From: Paenibacillus_AA sp045062745
GTDB taxonomy: Bacteria; Bacillota; Bacilli; Paenibacillales; NBRC-103111
Assembly: GCF_045062745.1 (NCBI RefSeq)
Contig: NZ_JBJGED010000003.1
Location: forward strand, 62,001-126,000
Length of the DNA stretch: 64,000 nucleotides
Direction of reading: 5' to 3'
Shown here piece after piece: positions 33,172 to 41,460 of the stretch. Position 1 is the stretch's first letter. The number at the start of each line of letters is the position of its first letter. The translations under genes were made by a program, and so were the position numbers. The notes under the pieces are model-generated. The model was not told the origin of the DNA and did not search any database. It worked only from the letters and a program-made list of their open reading frames with translations.

Positions 33172-34193
33172 GAAGCGTAGTTGTGGTACATCCGGATTTC
33201 GACCGAATCTGGCCATTCGCCGCGGACCAATTCCATCGGCTGCTGGCGCGGGACGGGGAGGTGACGTTCATTCGTCTGCAGCCGGGCTCTGCGGAGCGGC
33301 TCGGCGATATCGTCGATCGGCCGGACAGCGTCGTCCGGCTCGTCTCGCTTCAAACGGCGGTTACACCCGACTGTCTCCGTCGGTTCACGGCGCTGGAAGA
33401 AGCCGTCCTCGAGACGTCCGGCTATGGCGGCTCGCCTCGGGCGGAACTCACCGAAGCTCTTCAGGCGCACGGCGTCCGGGTTTATTCGCAGCCGACCGAA
33501 GGCTTCTGGGGACAATCGGTCAGCGAGTTCGCTCTTGCGCTTACGCTGTGCGGGCTGCGGCGCATTCCGCAGACGCATCATGAGATCATAACGAGCCTGC
33601 AGCCATGGAACTACGACCCGCCGGGCGGCATCGGCCAACCGGGCGTACGGGGTCAGCAATACGGGGACGATTCGAGATTCGCGAACGGCACGATCGAAGG
33701 CAAGCGCATCCGTATCGTCGGAGCTGGCAACATCGCCAGCCGGTACGCGAGCTTCGTCCGCATGCTGGGCGCCGACGTCGCCGCGTGGGACCCTTATGCG
33801 TCGGAGCCGTCCTTTCATCGGGCGGGCGCGCGCAAAGAGTGGCATCTGGACCGTCTTGTGCGAGATGCGGACATTTTCGTCCCGATGGTGCCGTTAACGG
33901 ATAAGACGAGAGGGCTCGTGACCGCCGATCTGATCCGGTCGCTGCCGAAGGGCACGCTCGTCGTGCTGGCGACGCGAGCGGGCATCTGCGACATGGAGGA
34001 ACTGCGCCGCCGGGTATTGGCGGACGAGTTGAGCCTGGCGGCCGACGTGTTCGACATTGAGCCGCTGCCGCTGGACGACCCGCTGCTCGGCCGCCACAAC
34101 GTGGTGCATACGCCGCACAACGCCGGACGGACGAAGGAAGCGAACGCACAATATGCGAGGAAGCTGTACGAACAGTTCCTGCCGCGGGTATAG
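33168..34193 (+). CDS. D-isomer-specific 2-hydroxyacid dehydrogenase
   Basis: This 341-residue NAD-dependent dehydrogenase has the cofactor motif RIRIVGAGNIASRYASF, the catalytic Arg in VVLATRAGICD, the acidic partner around FDIEPLPLDDPL and the catalytic His in NVVHTPHNAGRT. The enzyme interconverts a 2-hydroxyacid and a 2-oxoacid. Its ATG overlaps the stop of the DUF6807 gene, so the three-gene operon is tightly coupled. Together with Gfo/Idh/MocA it may oxidise a sugar to an acid and process the product; that order is inference. A second paralogue lies at 47.1 kb. Confidence 0.88.
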   Translation: MRSVVVVHPDFDRIWPFAADQFHRLLARDGEVTFIRLQPGSAERLGDIVDRPDSVVRLVSLQTAVTPDCLRRFTALEEAVLETSGYGGSPRAELTEALQAHGVRVYSQPTEGFWGQSVSEFALALTLCGLRRIPQTHHEIITSLQPWNYDPPGGIGQPGVRGQQYGDDSRFANGTIEGKRIRIVGAGNIASRYASFVRMLGADVAAWDPYASEPSFHRAGARKEWHLDRLVRDADIFVPMVPLTDKTRGLVTADLIRSLPKGTLVVLATRAGICDMEELRRRVLADELSLAADVFDIEPLPLDDPLLGRHNVVHTPHNAGRTKEANAQYARKLYEQFLPRV

Positions 34194-34323
34194 GCGCAGG
34201 CGGCTGCGTCCTGGTGGGCCGGAGAGTTTTTGCATAACCAGATTTTCACTATGTTTGGCGGGTCAGCTTGTGGGAAAATCCTCGTATTCCTTGTAGAGAG
34301 GATGGAGGCTAGGAGGGGTCCGC

Positions 34324-34988
34324 GTGCCAATGAAACTAATTATCGTCGACGGCATTCCGGGCTCGGGCAAATCTACGACCGGCTCCATGCTGCAAACCAG
34401 GTTGGAGGAGCTCCGCATCCCGAGCCGCTCTTTATCCATGAGCTAGAAGACCATCATCCTTTACGTATTTATGATCGGCAGTTCACTTCGTTTAAGATCG
34501 AGGAGGAGGCGGATTGGTTCGCCGCCAAGGTCAAGCAGCTGTTCCATGATTTTGCGGCAGATCGGGTCGATCGGGACGAAATCGCGATAGTCGATAGCTA
34601 TGTATTTCAAGACACGCTGGCGTTTGCGTTCAACATGGGAATGGATCGCCAACGCTTGTTGTCGGTAGCTGAGTCGATTCAATCGAGCTTGCAGGTCCTG
34701 AATCCCATTCTGATTTATTATGTTCAAAAAAATGTGGAGCAGCATTGGCGCTGGATTTGCGAGATTCGGGGGCCTGCGTTTGCACATGACCGGTGCGGGT
34801 TGTATACGGACGAGGATTTTATCCGGGCGGGCGAGTTTTGGACGTCTACCCAGGAGAATATGTTGACGATTGTGGAACAGTGGGAAATCCCGAAGGTCAT
34901 TATTCCGAACAAGGATTACTTGTGGGAGGAGTACCGGGAACGCATTATTGAGTTTGTCGAGGGGTTCGTAAAAAGACCAGGAAAATAA
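34324..34988 (+). pseudogene. P-loop nucleoside/nucleotide kinase-like gene with frameshift
   Basis: The N-terminal part starts at GTG 34324 (7 nt after AGGAGG) and reads MKLIIVDGIPGSGKSTTGSM, a Walker A P-loop. It stops at TAG 34444-34446. The rest of the protein continues in the -1 frame (EPLFIHELEDHHPLRIYD through to FVEGFVKRPGK at 34988). The two pieces fit end to end near 34410-34435, so a single-base indel has split one gene of about 220 codons. Either it is a pseudogene or the assembly has an error. The longer upstream frame that covers the C-terminal part is out of phase with the P-loop and is not the start. Confidence 0.75.
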
Positions 34989-35020
34989 AGAGGACCAATC
35001 GATCGATGTGAACGTTGGCA

Positions 35021-35045
35021 GGCCGTCCCCAGGGGAGGGCCTTTT
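35021..35045 (+). terminator. Terminator after the P-loop gene
   Basis: GGCCGTCCCC pairs with GGGAGGGCC around a two-base loop and is followed by TTTTCTTT. Confidence 0.65.
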
Positions 35046-35199
35046 CTTTGCGACGGAATGGACTAGGGATAACCTGAACGGATGATTCCGATTTTTTTAC
35101 CGATTGTTGTCGAGATACGACAGGAAATTACCAAAGTTTGGAGAAGTTTTACATGGTTACAAGCGTCTGAAACTTCCTGTGAAAGGAGGTGAATGATAC

Positions 35200-36582
35200 A
35201 TGAAACGGTATTGGCTGTCGGTATTGGTTCTACTCGCTCTTCTCTTAGTTGGGGCCGGCTCGGTGCAAGGCAAGGAGCGATCCTCGGGCTTGCTGGGCGG
35301 GCTGGGGGACGTTCTAAGCAACGTAACGCAGCCTGTGGTGCAAACGGTGACGGAACCGCTGAAGCCGGTGGTAGAGCCGCTTGGTGAAGCAGTAGGCAAG
35401 GTTGCGCAGCCAGTGGTGCAGGCGGTGGCCGAACCGCTGAAGCCGGTGGTAGAGCCGCTGGGTGAAGCGGTTGGCGGGGTGGTGCAGCCTGTTGTGCAAG
35501 CGGTGGCCGAACCGCTGAAGCCGGTGGTAGAGCCGCTGGCCGAAGCAGTGGGCAAGGTGGCGCAGCCAGTGGTGCAGGCGGTGGCCGAACCGCTGAAGCC
35601 GGTGGTAGAGCCGCTGGGCGAAGCAGTAGGCAAGGTTGCGCAGCCAGTGGTGCAGGCGGTAACGGAACCGCTGAAGCCGGTGGTAGAGCCGCTGGGCGAA
35701 GCGGTTGGCGGGGTGGTGCAGCCTGTTGTGCAGGCAGTGGCCGAACCGCTGAAGCCGGTGATCGAGCCGCTGGGGGAAACGCTCGGCGGGGTGGTGCAGC
35801 CTGTGGTCGGGCCAATCCTACAGGCGATCGAGCCCGTGGTTGAACCCGTACTAGGTCCGGTTTTAGAGACTATTGCCCCGGTGCTCGAAGCGGTCGAGCC
35901 GGTGCTCTCACCTATTCTGCCTGCTGTGCCCATCACGCTGATACCGCCGCCGCAGGAACAACCAGAAGCGGGTGAAGAGGCTCCGACTGAAGCGCCAGCC
36001 GATCAGTCGACTCCCGCCGAACCATCCGAAGAGCCTACGCCAGGCGGCGAATCAGGGCGACCGTCAACTCCGCCTGCTGAGCGAGCCGCCGCTCTGCCGC
36101 CGTATGCTGCAGGAAGTGGCAGGCCGGCGAATATGGACCAGACCTCGACAGCGGCAGCTCCACCCGCGGTTATGGCCGATCCGGTGCGCGCAGCCGACCA
36201 ACAGGTGACAATGCTTGGCGCAGAGCCGCCCCCGCTGCAATCCATGGCGAGTTTGCGACAGCCTGAGTCGCCATCGCATGCGGACCCGAACCGGCCCTCG
36301 CCGCTAAGCGCCTGGCCGGGCCCGGCTTCAAGCCCGGCGGCGCCATGCCCGGAGCCGCCGATCGCAGTGCTCCAGGCCTCCGCGGCATGCGCCAAAAAAG
36401 GCAGCTCGGCAGGATCGGGGTCGGGATACCAAACGACGGCTGTCTTGTGCGAACAAAGTGTGACCGATCTGCATAGCCGCCGTATGCCGTGGCATAGCTG
36501 GAACCACTTTATCCAGAAATGGTCGAACGCGCCCCCCTTGCGTCCGCCCATCCATTCCTTGCTCTCGATAAGCAGTGTTTAA
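35200..36582 (+). CDS. Secreted protein with six 26-residue repeats and Pro-rich tail
   Basis: I do not recognise this 460-residue protein. It has a signal peptide (MKRYWLSVLVLLALLLVGAG) after a perfect AAAGGAGGTG site. It then has six near-identical 26-residue repeats (core QPVVQAVAEPLKPVVEP), a degenerate seventh, an Ala/Pro/Glu-rich linker and a low-complexity C-terminal half with a few Cys. The repeats are amphipathic with regularly spaced Pro and Val and should form an extended rod or helical bundle. No SLH, LPXTG or lysin motif is present, so it is free, bound by an unknown route or spore-associated. The small gene at 36613 follows closely. Confidence 0.7.
   Translation: MKRYWLSVLVLLALLLVGAGSVQGKERSSGLLGGLGDVLSNVTQPVVQTVTEPLKPVVEPLGEAVGKVAQPVVQAVAEPLKPVVEPLGEAVGGVVQPVVQAVAEPLKPVVEPLAEAVGKVAQPVVQAVAEPLKPVVEPLGEAVGKVAQPVVQAVTEPLKPVVEPLGEAVGGVVQPVVQAVAEPLKPVIEPLGETLGGVVQPVVGPILQAIEPVVEPVLGPVLETIAPVLEAVEPVLSPILPAVPITLIPPPQEQPEAGEEAPTEAPADQSTPAEPSEEPTPGGESGRPSTPPAERAAALPPYAAGSGRPANMDQTSTAAAPPAVMADPVRAADQQVTMLGAEPPPLQSMASLRQPESPSHADPNRPSPLSAWPGPASSPAAPCPEPPIAVLQASAACAKKGSSAGSGSGYQTTAVLCEQSVTDLHSRRMPWHSWNHFIQKWSNAPPLRPPIHSLLSISSV
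35329..35796 (+). repeat. Six tandem 78-bp units in the secreted repeat gene
   Basis: Units begin with the codons for Gln-Pro-Val-Val at 35329 and then every 78 bp. They differ mainly by a few codon pairs (GKVA or GGVV; AVAEP or AVTEP; Gly or Ala), and alternate in a way that suggests duplication in blocks. Near identity at the DNA level implies recent expansion. Confidence 0.9.
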
Positions 36583-36612
36583 CCAAATCGAGAACAAAGG
36601 AGTGTACTCGCC

Positions 36613-36957
36613 ATGCGCTGTACGAAAACTTGGATCACCTTGTCCAGCAACGATAAACTGTTAATCGTCAACGTCTTGGTGCAATGGGCAATAAAAACCG
36701 CAAGCCGCTTCGAGTCCCAAATGTACCGTAGGCTCGCCAAGAAGGTGGTCTACACGCAAGGCATGCTCGGATTGGACGGCCAGGAGCTGACCATGATGGC
36801 GTTCGCTTTGACGCAAGAAGCAGAAGCCTGCCACAACCGGAAGTTTGCCCATATATACAGGCTGCTGGCGAGCCGGCTGCTGCGTGAGAAACAGAAGTTC
36901 CATCTCGTGGCGTTCGAAGAACTGTACGAGCTTTACTTGACACCGGATGAATTATGA
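36613..36957 (+). CDS. Small hypothetical protein
   Basis: This 114-residue protein is not one I recognise. It is mostly helical and basic (SRFESQMYRRLAKKVVYTQG, QEAEACHNRKFAHIYRLLAS, RLLREKQKFHLVAFEELYEL), has no signal peptide and contains no known motif. It begins 31 bp after the repeat-protein gene with AAGGAGTG upstream and ends at a strong terminator, so the two genes probably form one transcript. A role in expression or handling of the repeat protein is possible but unsupported. Confidence 0.6.
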   Translation: MRCTKTWITLSSNDKLLIVNVLVQWAIKTASRFESQMYRRLAKKVVYTQGMLGLDGQELTMMAFALTQEAEACHNRKFAHIYRLLASRLLREKQKFHLVAFEELYELYLTPDEL

Positions 36958-36967
36958 AGCCCCCTTG

Positions 36968-36998
36968 ATCCCCCGAGCGATTCGGGGGATTTGTTGTT
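36968..36998 (+). terminator. Terminator of the repeat-protein operon
   Basis: ATCCCCCGA pairs with TCGGGGGAT around GCGAT (36968-36990), followed by TTGTTGTTGTTG. Confidence 0.75.
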
Positions 36999-37085
36999 GT
37001 TGCTTTATAGAGTGCGGGAACTATTGAAGGGGAATTCATCAGACTGCCCGAGAAAGTAGCAGCCAACCTGCTGAGCCTGATCATT

Positions 37086-37302
37086 GGATCGCCATCTTGC
37101 CGTCCATCTTGTAAGGAAAACCTTACAAATAAGCGTAGACCTGTTTGGGCCGAATCGAGATGCATTGTTAACCAAACTTTTGTTAATAGTACAGTGCACT
37201 ATACTATTAACAAAAGGTAGCCTTACAAACTGGCGAAATCCGTTTAAATGGCGCGATATTAGTCAAGTTCCCGTGCTTATTTGTAAACTTAGCTTTACAA
37301 CG
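37086..37302. repeat. 230-bp interspersed repeat, copy 2, with covarying hairpin
   Basis: This is the second copy of the block at 11656-11889, slightly shorter. Conserved stretches include TCTTGCCGTCCA, GACCTGTTTGGGCCGAAT, CCTTACAAACTGGCG, ATGGCGCGATATTAGT and CTTATTTGTAAACTTAGC. The central hairpin (37177-37216) reads CTTTTGTTAATAGTACAG with the matching right arm; compared with copy 1, two stem pairs have changed on both sides (CC/GG to TT/AA), so pairing is kept. Confidence 0.8.
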
Positions 37303-37419
37303 ACCTAATACGTTTCTCAACAGACTGAGCGTTTCCCCTTCGTTGAGCGATTACACTGGATTTTCCGGAAAAGGAGGGGGATTTTACCTCTGCGACATCG
37401 GTCAGCACCACTCCACACC

Positions 37420-37640
37420 CACCACGTCTACCGCACCGGCCACGCTCACCATGCCCACCGCACCGGCCATACCCCCCAAGCCTACCACGCCCACCGCATC
37501 GGCCAGTCCCACCACACCCCCCACACCGGCCACGCCCCCACACCTCCCACGCCCGCCACGTCTACCACGCCCCCCACACCGGCCACGCCCTCCACGCCAG
37601 CCCGCCCAGCCTGCCCCCAAGCCCACTTTGCCGCATCTCC
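37420..37640 (+). other. C-rich, G-poor low-complexity tract
   Basis: The plus strand is built from CCCACC, ACCGCACCGGCC and CACGCC-like elements, with almost no G outside CG and GG dinucleotides. Frames on both strands are open but give only Thr/Pro-rich or Gly/Arg-rich low-complexity peptides without a ribosome binding site. I do not call a gene. It lies between repeat copy 2 and the DMT transporter promoter. Confidence 0.6.
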
Positions 37641-37788
37641 GCACGACCCGTCCAACTTCTCATTTTCACTGACCGAATTTGTCAGTCATGTTCGCGTATA
37701 ATGGGAACAGATTACAACGATACCGACACGAAGGGCGTGATTCAATATCCTATTTGATTGTTTTTAGTTGCTTTTTGTTGTTTTTATG

Positions 37789-37817
37789 TTGAAGCATGGA
37801 CGGAGCAGCAGTATAAT
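37789..37817 (+). promoter_or_regulatory. Sigma-A promoter of the DMT transporter gene
   Basis: TTGAAG (37789-37794), a 17-bp spacer and a consensus TATAAT (37812-37817) lie about 60 bp upstream of the AAGGAGG ribosome binding site. Confidence 0.65.
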
Positions 37818-37879
37818 GGGGACACCCGCCAACCAGGCGGAGTACGTTAGATCTTCTTACCTCAGAAGGAGGACTTCCC

Positions 37880-38731
37880 ATTCTTACCGCCATTCTGCTA
37901 GTCTTATGCTCCGGGCTGACGCATGCCATCTGGAATTTGTTCACGAAGCGAAGCCGCAACAAGACCGTCTTCCTGTGGTCGATTCACATTGCTGCGTTCG
38001 TACTCTTGCTCCCGTCGTTCGTCATGGAACTGTCGGCAGCGTCGATCTCTCTCCGCGGCTATGGCTTTATCGGGTTGTCCATGCTGTTCCAGATGGGCTA
38101 TGGCTTGCTGCTCCCCCTCGCATACCGCAAGGGAGACATCTCCCAGGTATACCCGATCATGAGGGGAACGGGAGCGTTGTGCGTCCCGATCTTCAGCGTC
38201 TTCCTGTACAAGGAAACGATCACTTGGGTCGGATGGGTTGGCATTGGTTGTATTGTCTTAGGGATGTTCGCCATCAGCGGTTTCTTCAGAAGCGTGCCCG
38301 CCCAGGCGACCCGGCTGAACTTATGGCCTGCGCTCGCAGTCGGAGCGTGCATCACCGGGTACGTGCTGACCGATAAAATCGTGCTGCAGCACATCTCCCC
38401 GCTAGCACTCATTGAATTGGGCAACCTGGCGTACTTGATCATCCTGACCCCCGCTGCGCTGCGTACCGGAGAGATCCGGGCGGAATGGAGGATCAACCGG
38501 ATGACGATCGCGCTTGGTACGGTCCTGTCGCCCGGCTCCTATTGGCTGTTCTTGCTCGCGGTCAAGCTGGCGCCCTTGTCGCACTTGGCCCCGATGCGCG
38601 AGATGGGGACCGTATTCGCGACGCTCTTAGGGGTCCTGCTGCTGAAGGAGCGGCAAGGCTTGCGACGGGTGATGCTGTCGGCGTTAATTACGACGGGGGT
38701 CATCCTGATGGGCCTCTGGGGCAGTCCTTAG
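37880..38731 (+). CDS. DMT/EamA superfamily transporter, apparent ATT start
   Basis: The protein is a ten-helix drug/metabolite transporter (two EamA halves: LFQMGYGLLLPLAYRKGDIS with VYPIMRGTGAL; later HLAPMREMGTVFATLLGVLL). The first helix (LTAILLVLCSGLTHAIWN) is encoded upstream of the first conventional start (TTG 37937). It begins at ATT 37880, seven nt after a perfect AAGGAGG. This position is where relatives have Met. From ATT the protein has 283 residues; from TTG it loses helix one and has no ribosome binding site. I therefore annotate the ATT start. The substrate is unknown. Confidence 0.8.
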   Translation: MLTAILLVLCSGLTHAIWNLFTKRSRNKTVFLWSIHIAAFVLLLPSFVMELSAASISLRGYGFIGLSMLFQMGYGLLLPLAYRKGDISQVYPIMRGTGALCVPIFSVFLYKETITWVGWVGIGCIVLGMFAISGFFRSVPAQATRLNLWPALAVGACITGYVLTDKIVLQHISPLALIELGNLAYLIILTPAALRTGEIRAEWRINRMTIALGTVLSPGSYWLFLLAVKLAPLSHLAPMREMGTVFATLLGVLLLKERQGLRRVMLSALITTGVILMGLWGSP

Positions 38732-38768
38732 TCAACATAACCATACTAATCTAACCTGCGAAAGAGAG

Positions 38769-39614
38769 ATGTCGAACATGGCGATAATTGAACACATAGT
38801 GATAATAGGATGGGACGGAGCCGGCAATTTCGTACAGGCGGCGCACACGCCGAACTTGGACCGGCTTGCGGCGGCAGGGGCGTTCGACTTCCAGGCGCAG
38901 ACGGAGCTTCCCACGATCAGCGCTCCATGCTGGGGGTCGCTCCTGCACGGGGTAAGCCCGGAGAAGCACGGACGGACCAACGAGCTCGCTGCGAAGGACG
39001 TATACCCGAAAGATTCGCCGTATCCTTCTATCTTCCGAGTGGCGCGCGAAGCGTTCCCGGACGCCAAGCTCGCTTCGTTCTGCGCCTGGCCGCCGATTAA
39101 TGATGGCCTCATAGAGTTCTCGATCGGGGTGCACAAAGTCTCTCTGCCCGATGAGGAATTGGCAGACGCGGCGGCCGCTTACATCACGGCGAATCCCGAC
39201 TTCAAGCTGCTGTTCCTGGCCCTCGATCTGCCGGATGCCGCCGGCCATCGGCACGGCTACAATACGGACGCACAGCTGCGTGCGATAGAGGAGACCGATG
39301 CCCATACAGGCATAGTGTTGCAAGCCCTCGAGTCGGCCGGTATATGGGAACAAACTCTGATTATTGCGGTGTCCGATCACGGCGGCGGAGGGGCGGATGC
39401 ACACGCGCATGGCAGCAGCCATCCGCTGGACCGCACGATCTTCTGGGGCTGCGCCGGTCCCGGCGTCGAGCCGGGCGCTCAGATTCCGGGCGGGATCACG
39501 ATCAAGGACACGGCCGCGGTCGTAGCGAAGGCGCTGGGCATACCTTCTCCAGCCGTATGGGAGGCTCAGTCTCCGGACCGATTGCTTCAGGAGGCTCGAT
39601 GCGATAAAGTATAG
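38769..39614 (+). CDS. Alkaline phosphatase superfamily (phosphodiesterase-like) protein
   Basis: This 281-residue enzyme has the metal-dependent phosphatase/phosphodiesterase fold: VIIGWDGAG (first metal Asp), TPNLDRLAAAGAF, TISAPCWGSLLHGVSPEKHG with the Thr/Ser nucleophile, DAAGHRHGYN and VSDHGGGG (metal ligands). It resembles type I phosphodiesterase/nucleotide pyrophosphatases but is short. There is no signal peptide, so it is probably cytoplasmic. It starts 38 bp after the transporter gene and 31 bp before the MFS gene; the three may be cotranscribed. The substrate is unknown. Confidence 0.82.
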   Translation: MSNMAIIEHIVIIGWDGAGNFVQAAHTPNLDRLAAAGAFDFQAQTELPTISAPCWGSLLHGVSPEKHGRTNELAAKDVYPKDSPYPSIFRVAREAFPDAKLASFCAWPPINDGLIEFSIGVHKVSLPDEELADAAAAYITANPDFKLLFLALDLPDAAGHRHGYNTDAQLRAIEETDAHTGIVLQALESAGIWEQTLIIAVSDHGGGGADAHAHGSSHPLDRTIFWGCAGPGVEPGAQIPGGITIKDTAAVVAKALGIPSPAVWEAQSPDRLLQEARCDKV

Positions 39615-39644
39615 GAACAGAAAAATAAGGTAAGGAGTTTACTC

Positions 39645-41174
39645 ATGGCACAAGTTGTGAAAAAAAATAACATCGGCATCGTCGTGGCCGGACTGCTGCT
39701 CGGCATTCTGATGGCCTCGATGGACAACACGATCGTGGCGACGGCGATGGGAACGATTATTGGCGAGCTCGGCGGATTGGACAAGTTCGTCTGGGTTACG
39801 TCGGCTTACATGGTGGCCGAGATGGCCGGAATGCCGATCTTCGGCAAATTGTCCGATATGTACGGACGCAAACGATTTTTCGTCTTCGGAATTCTGCTCT
39901 TCATGCTGGGTTCGATTCTATGCGGGACCGCGAACAGCATCGTAGAGCTCAGCCTGTACCGGGCGATCCAAGGGATCGGAGCCGGCGCAATGGTGCCTAC
40001 GGCGTTCACGATTATGTTCGACGCCGTACCGATCGAGAGCCGCGGCAAGCTGACCGGCCTGTTCGGAGCAGTTTTCGGCATGTCCAGCATTTTCGGACCG
40101 CTCCTCGGGGCTTACATCACCGACTACATTGGGTGGGAGTGGGTGTTCTACATCAACCTTCCGCTGGGACTGATTGCGTTTGTTTTTATCGCGTTTTTCT
40201 ATAAAGAGTCTCCCGTCCATACGAAGCAGCGCATCGATTGGCTTGGTGCGTTTACCCTCGTCGGCGCGGTCGTTTGCTTGATGTTCGCCCTGGAGCTCGG
40301 GGGCAAGGAGTACGCATGGAACTCCAGTGTCATTCTGGGGTTGTTCGCCGGGTTCGCCTTGCTCAGCATCGTCTTCCTGATCACGGAGACCCGGGCTGAG
40401 GAACCGATCATTTCCTTCTCCATGTTCAAAATGCGGCTGTATTCCTCCAGCAATGTCATCGGCATGTTCAGCGGGGCCGCGTTCATCACGGCGTCCGTCT
40501 ACATTCCGATTTTCATCCAGGGCGTGCTCGGGGGGACGGCCACCAATTCGGGGCTCGTGCTGCTGCCGATGATGGTCGCTTCCGTCGTGACCGCTACAAT
40601 GGGCGGTTTCCTCATGACGAAGGTCAAATACCGGTCGATTATGATTCCGACGCTCGCGCTTCTCGTCGTGGGCATGATCCTGCTCACGACGCTCTCGACC
40701 GGCACTTCCCGGTTCGTCGTGACGCTCTATATGATCTTGACCGGTCTCGGCATCGGCGCCTCTTTCTCGGTACTCAGCAGTGCCGCGATCCAGACGTTCT
40801 CCATCCGGCAGCGCGGCTCGGCGACATCGACGCTCAACTTCCTGCGCTCGATGGGGATGACGCTCGGGATTACCGTCTTCGGCATCATTCAGAGCCATTC
40901 GTTCAGCAATAAGCTGGCCGCTCTCTTCGGAGGCCAGGCGCCGAGCGGAGCCGGCATCAGCAGCGATCCGCACGAGCTGTTATCGCCTGCAGGCCGGGCC
41001 AACATTCCGCCGGAGGTGCTGAACAAAATCACCGAGGGGCTCTCGTCCTCGATCGCGTTCACCTTCGCTTGGGCTATCATTCCGGCCGTCATCGGGCTCG
41101 CAGCCGCCTTCTTCATGGGCCGTGACAAGCTCGAGCGGACCGAAGGAGAGAGCGAATTTGCCGGCGGGCACTAA
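39645..41174 (+). CDS. MFS drug exporter, DHA2 family (14 TM)
   Basis: The 509-residue protein has 14 predicted membrane helices and the DHA2/EmrB-QacA signatures: MASMDNTIVATAMGTI (motif D1), GKLSDMYGRKRFF (motif A) and GLFGAVFGMSSIFGPLLGAY (motif C, antiporter). It should export hydrophobic drugs or other small molecules in exchange for protons. It follows the phosphatase gene by 31 bp and ends at a strong terminator. Neighbouring genes do not reveal a specific substrate. Confidence 0.9.
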   Translation: MAQVVKKNNIGIVVAGLLLGILMASMDNTIVATAMGTIIGELGGLDKFVWVTSAYMVAEMAGMPIFGKLSDMYGRKRFFVFGILLFMLGSILCGTANSIVELSLYRAIQGIGAGAMVPTAFTIMFDAVPIESRGKLTGLFGAVFGMSSIFGPLLGAYITDYIGWEWVFYINLPLGLIAFVFIAFFYKESPVHTKQRIDWLGAFTLVGAVVCLMFALELGGKEYAWNSSVILGLFAGFALLSIVFLITETRAEEPIISFSMFKMRLYSSSNVIGMFSGAAFITASVYIPIFIQGVLGGTATNSGLVLLPMMVASVVTATMGGFLMTKVKYRSIMIPTLALLVVGMILLTTLSTGTSRFVVTLYMILTGLGIGASFSVLSSAAIQTFSIRQRGSATSTLNFLRSMGMTLGITVFGIIQSHSFSNKLAALFGGQAPSGAGISSDPHELLSPAGRANIPPEVLNKITEGLSSSIAFTFAWAIIPAVIGLAAAFFMGRDKLERTEGESEFAGGH

Positions 41175-41201
41175 TTCGAACGCAGTCCATTCACTCTTAG
41201 G

Positions 41202-41233
41202 GCTGCCTGGACGTTTGGTCCGGGCAGCTTTTT
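41202..41233 (+). terminator. Terminator after the MFS exporter
   Basis: GCTGCCTGGAC pairs with GTCCGGGCAGC around GTTTG, followed by five T. Confidence 0.8.
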
Positions 41234-41357
41234 GCATCGTCCGGCGATGCCGACGATTCGATCGGAAGATGGCACGCAGATCGTACATCAGCGCGAACAT
41301 GCGCCTCTGCGAACGAGTGTGAACGCACATAAGGCTGATATTAGCCAACAACATAAA

Positions 41358-41386
41358 ACGGAGTCGCGCGGGTTGCGGGCTCCGTT
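41358..41386. terminator. Hairpin ending the minus-strand rhamnoside operon
   Basis: ACGGAGTCGCGC and GCGGGCTCCGT form a stem around GGGTT. On the minus strand TTTATG follows and on the plus strand TTGTTC, so it could work weakly in both directions. Confidence 0.45.
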
Positions 41387-41460
41387 TGTTCGAGATTCGA
41401 CCAAAATAGCTTCAGTTCGTCGCGGAACCGCCAACCCGATCAAGAGGGTTTAAATCCGCA

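Noticed and set aside
35157..35936. Thr/Gly/Ser-rich minus-strand frame opposite the 78-bp repeats
   Set aside because: It arises from the repeat in reverse. The plus-strand frame has a signal peptide and a perfect ribosome binding site.
37295..37672. Thr/Pro-rich (plus) and Gly/Arg-rich (minus) small proteins in the C-rich tract
   Set aside because: Composition follows from the simple-sequence DNA. Neither strand has a ribosome binding site or signal peptide.
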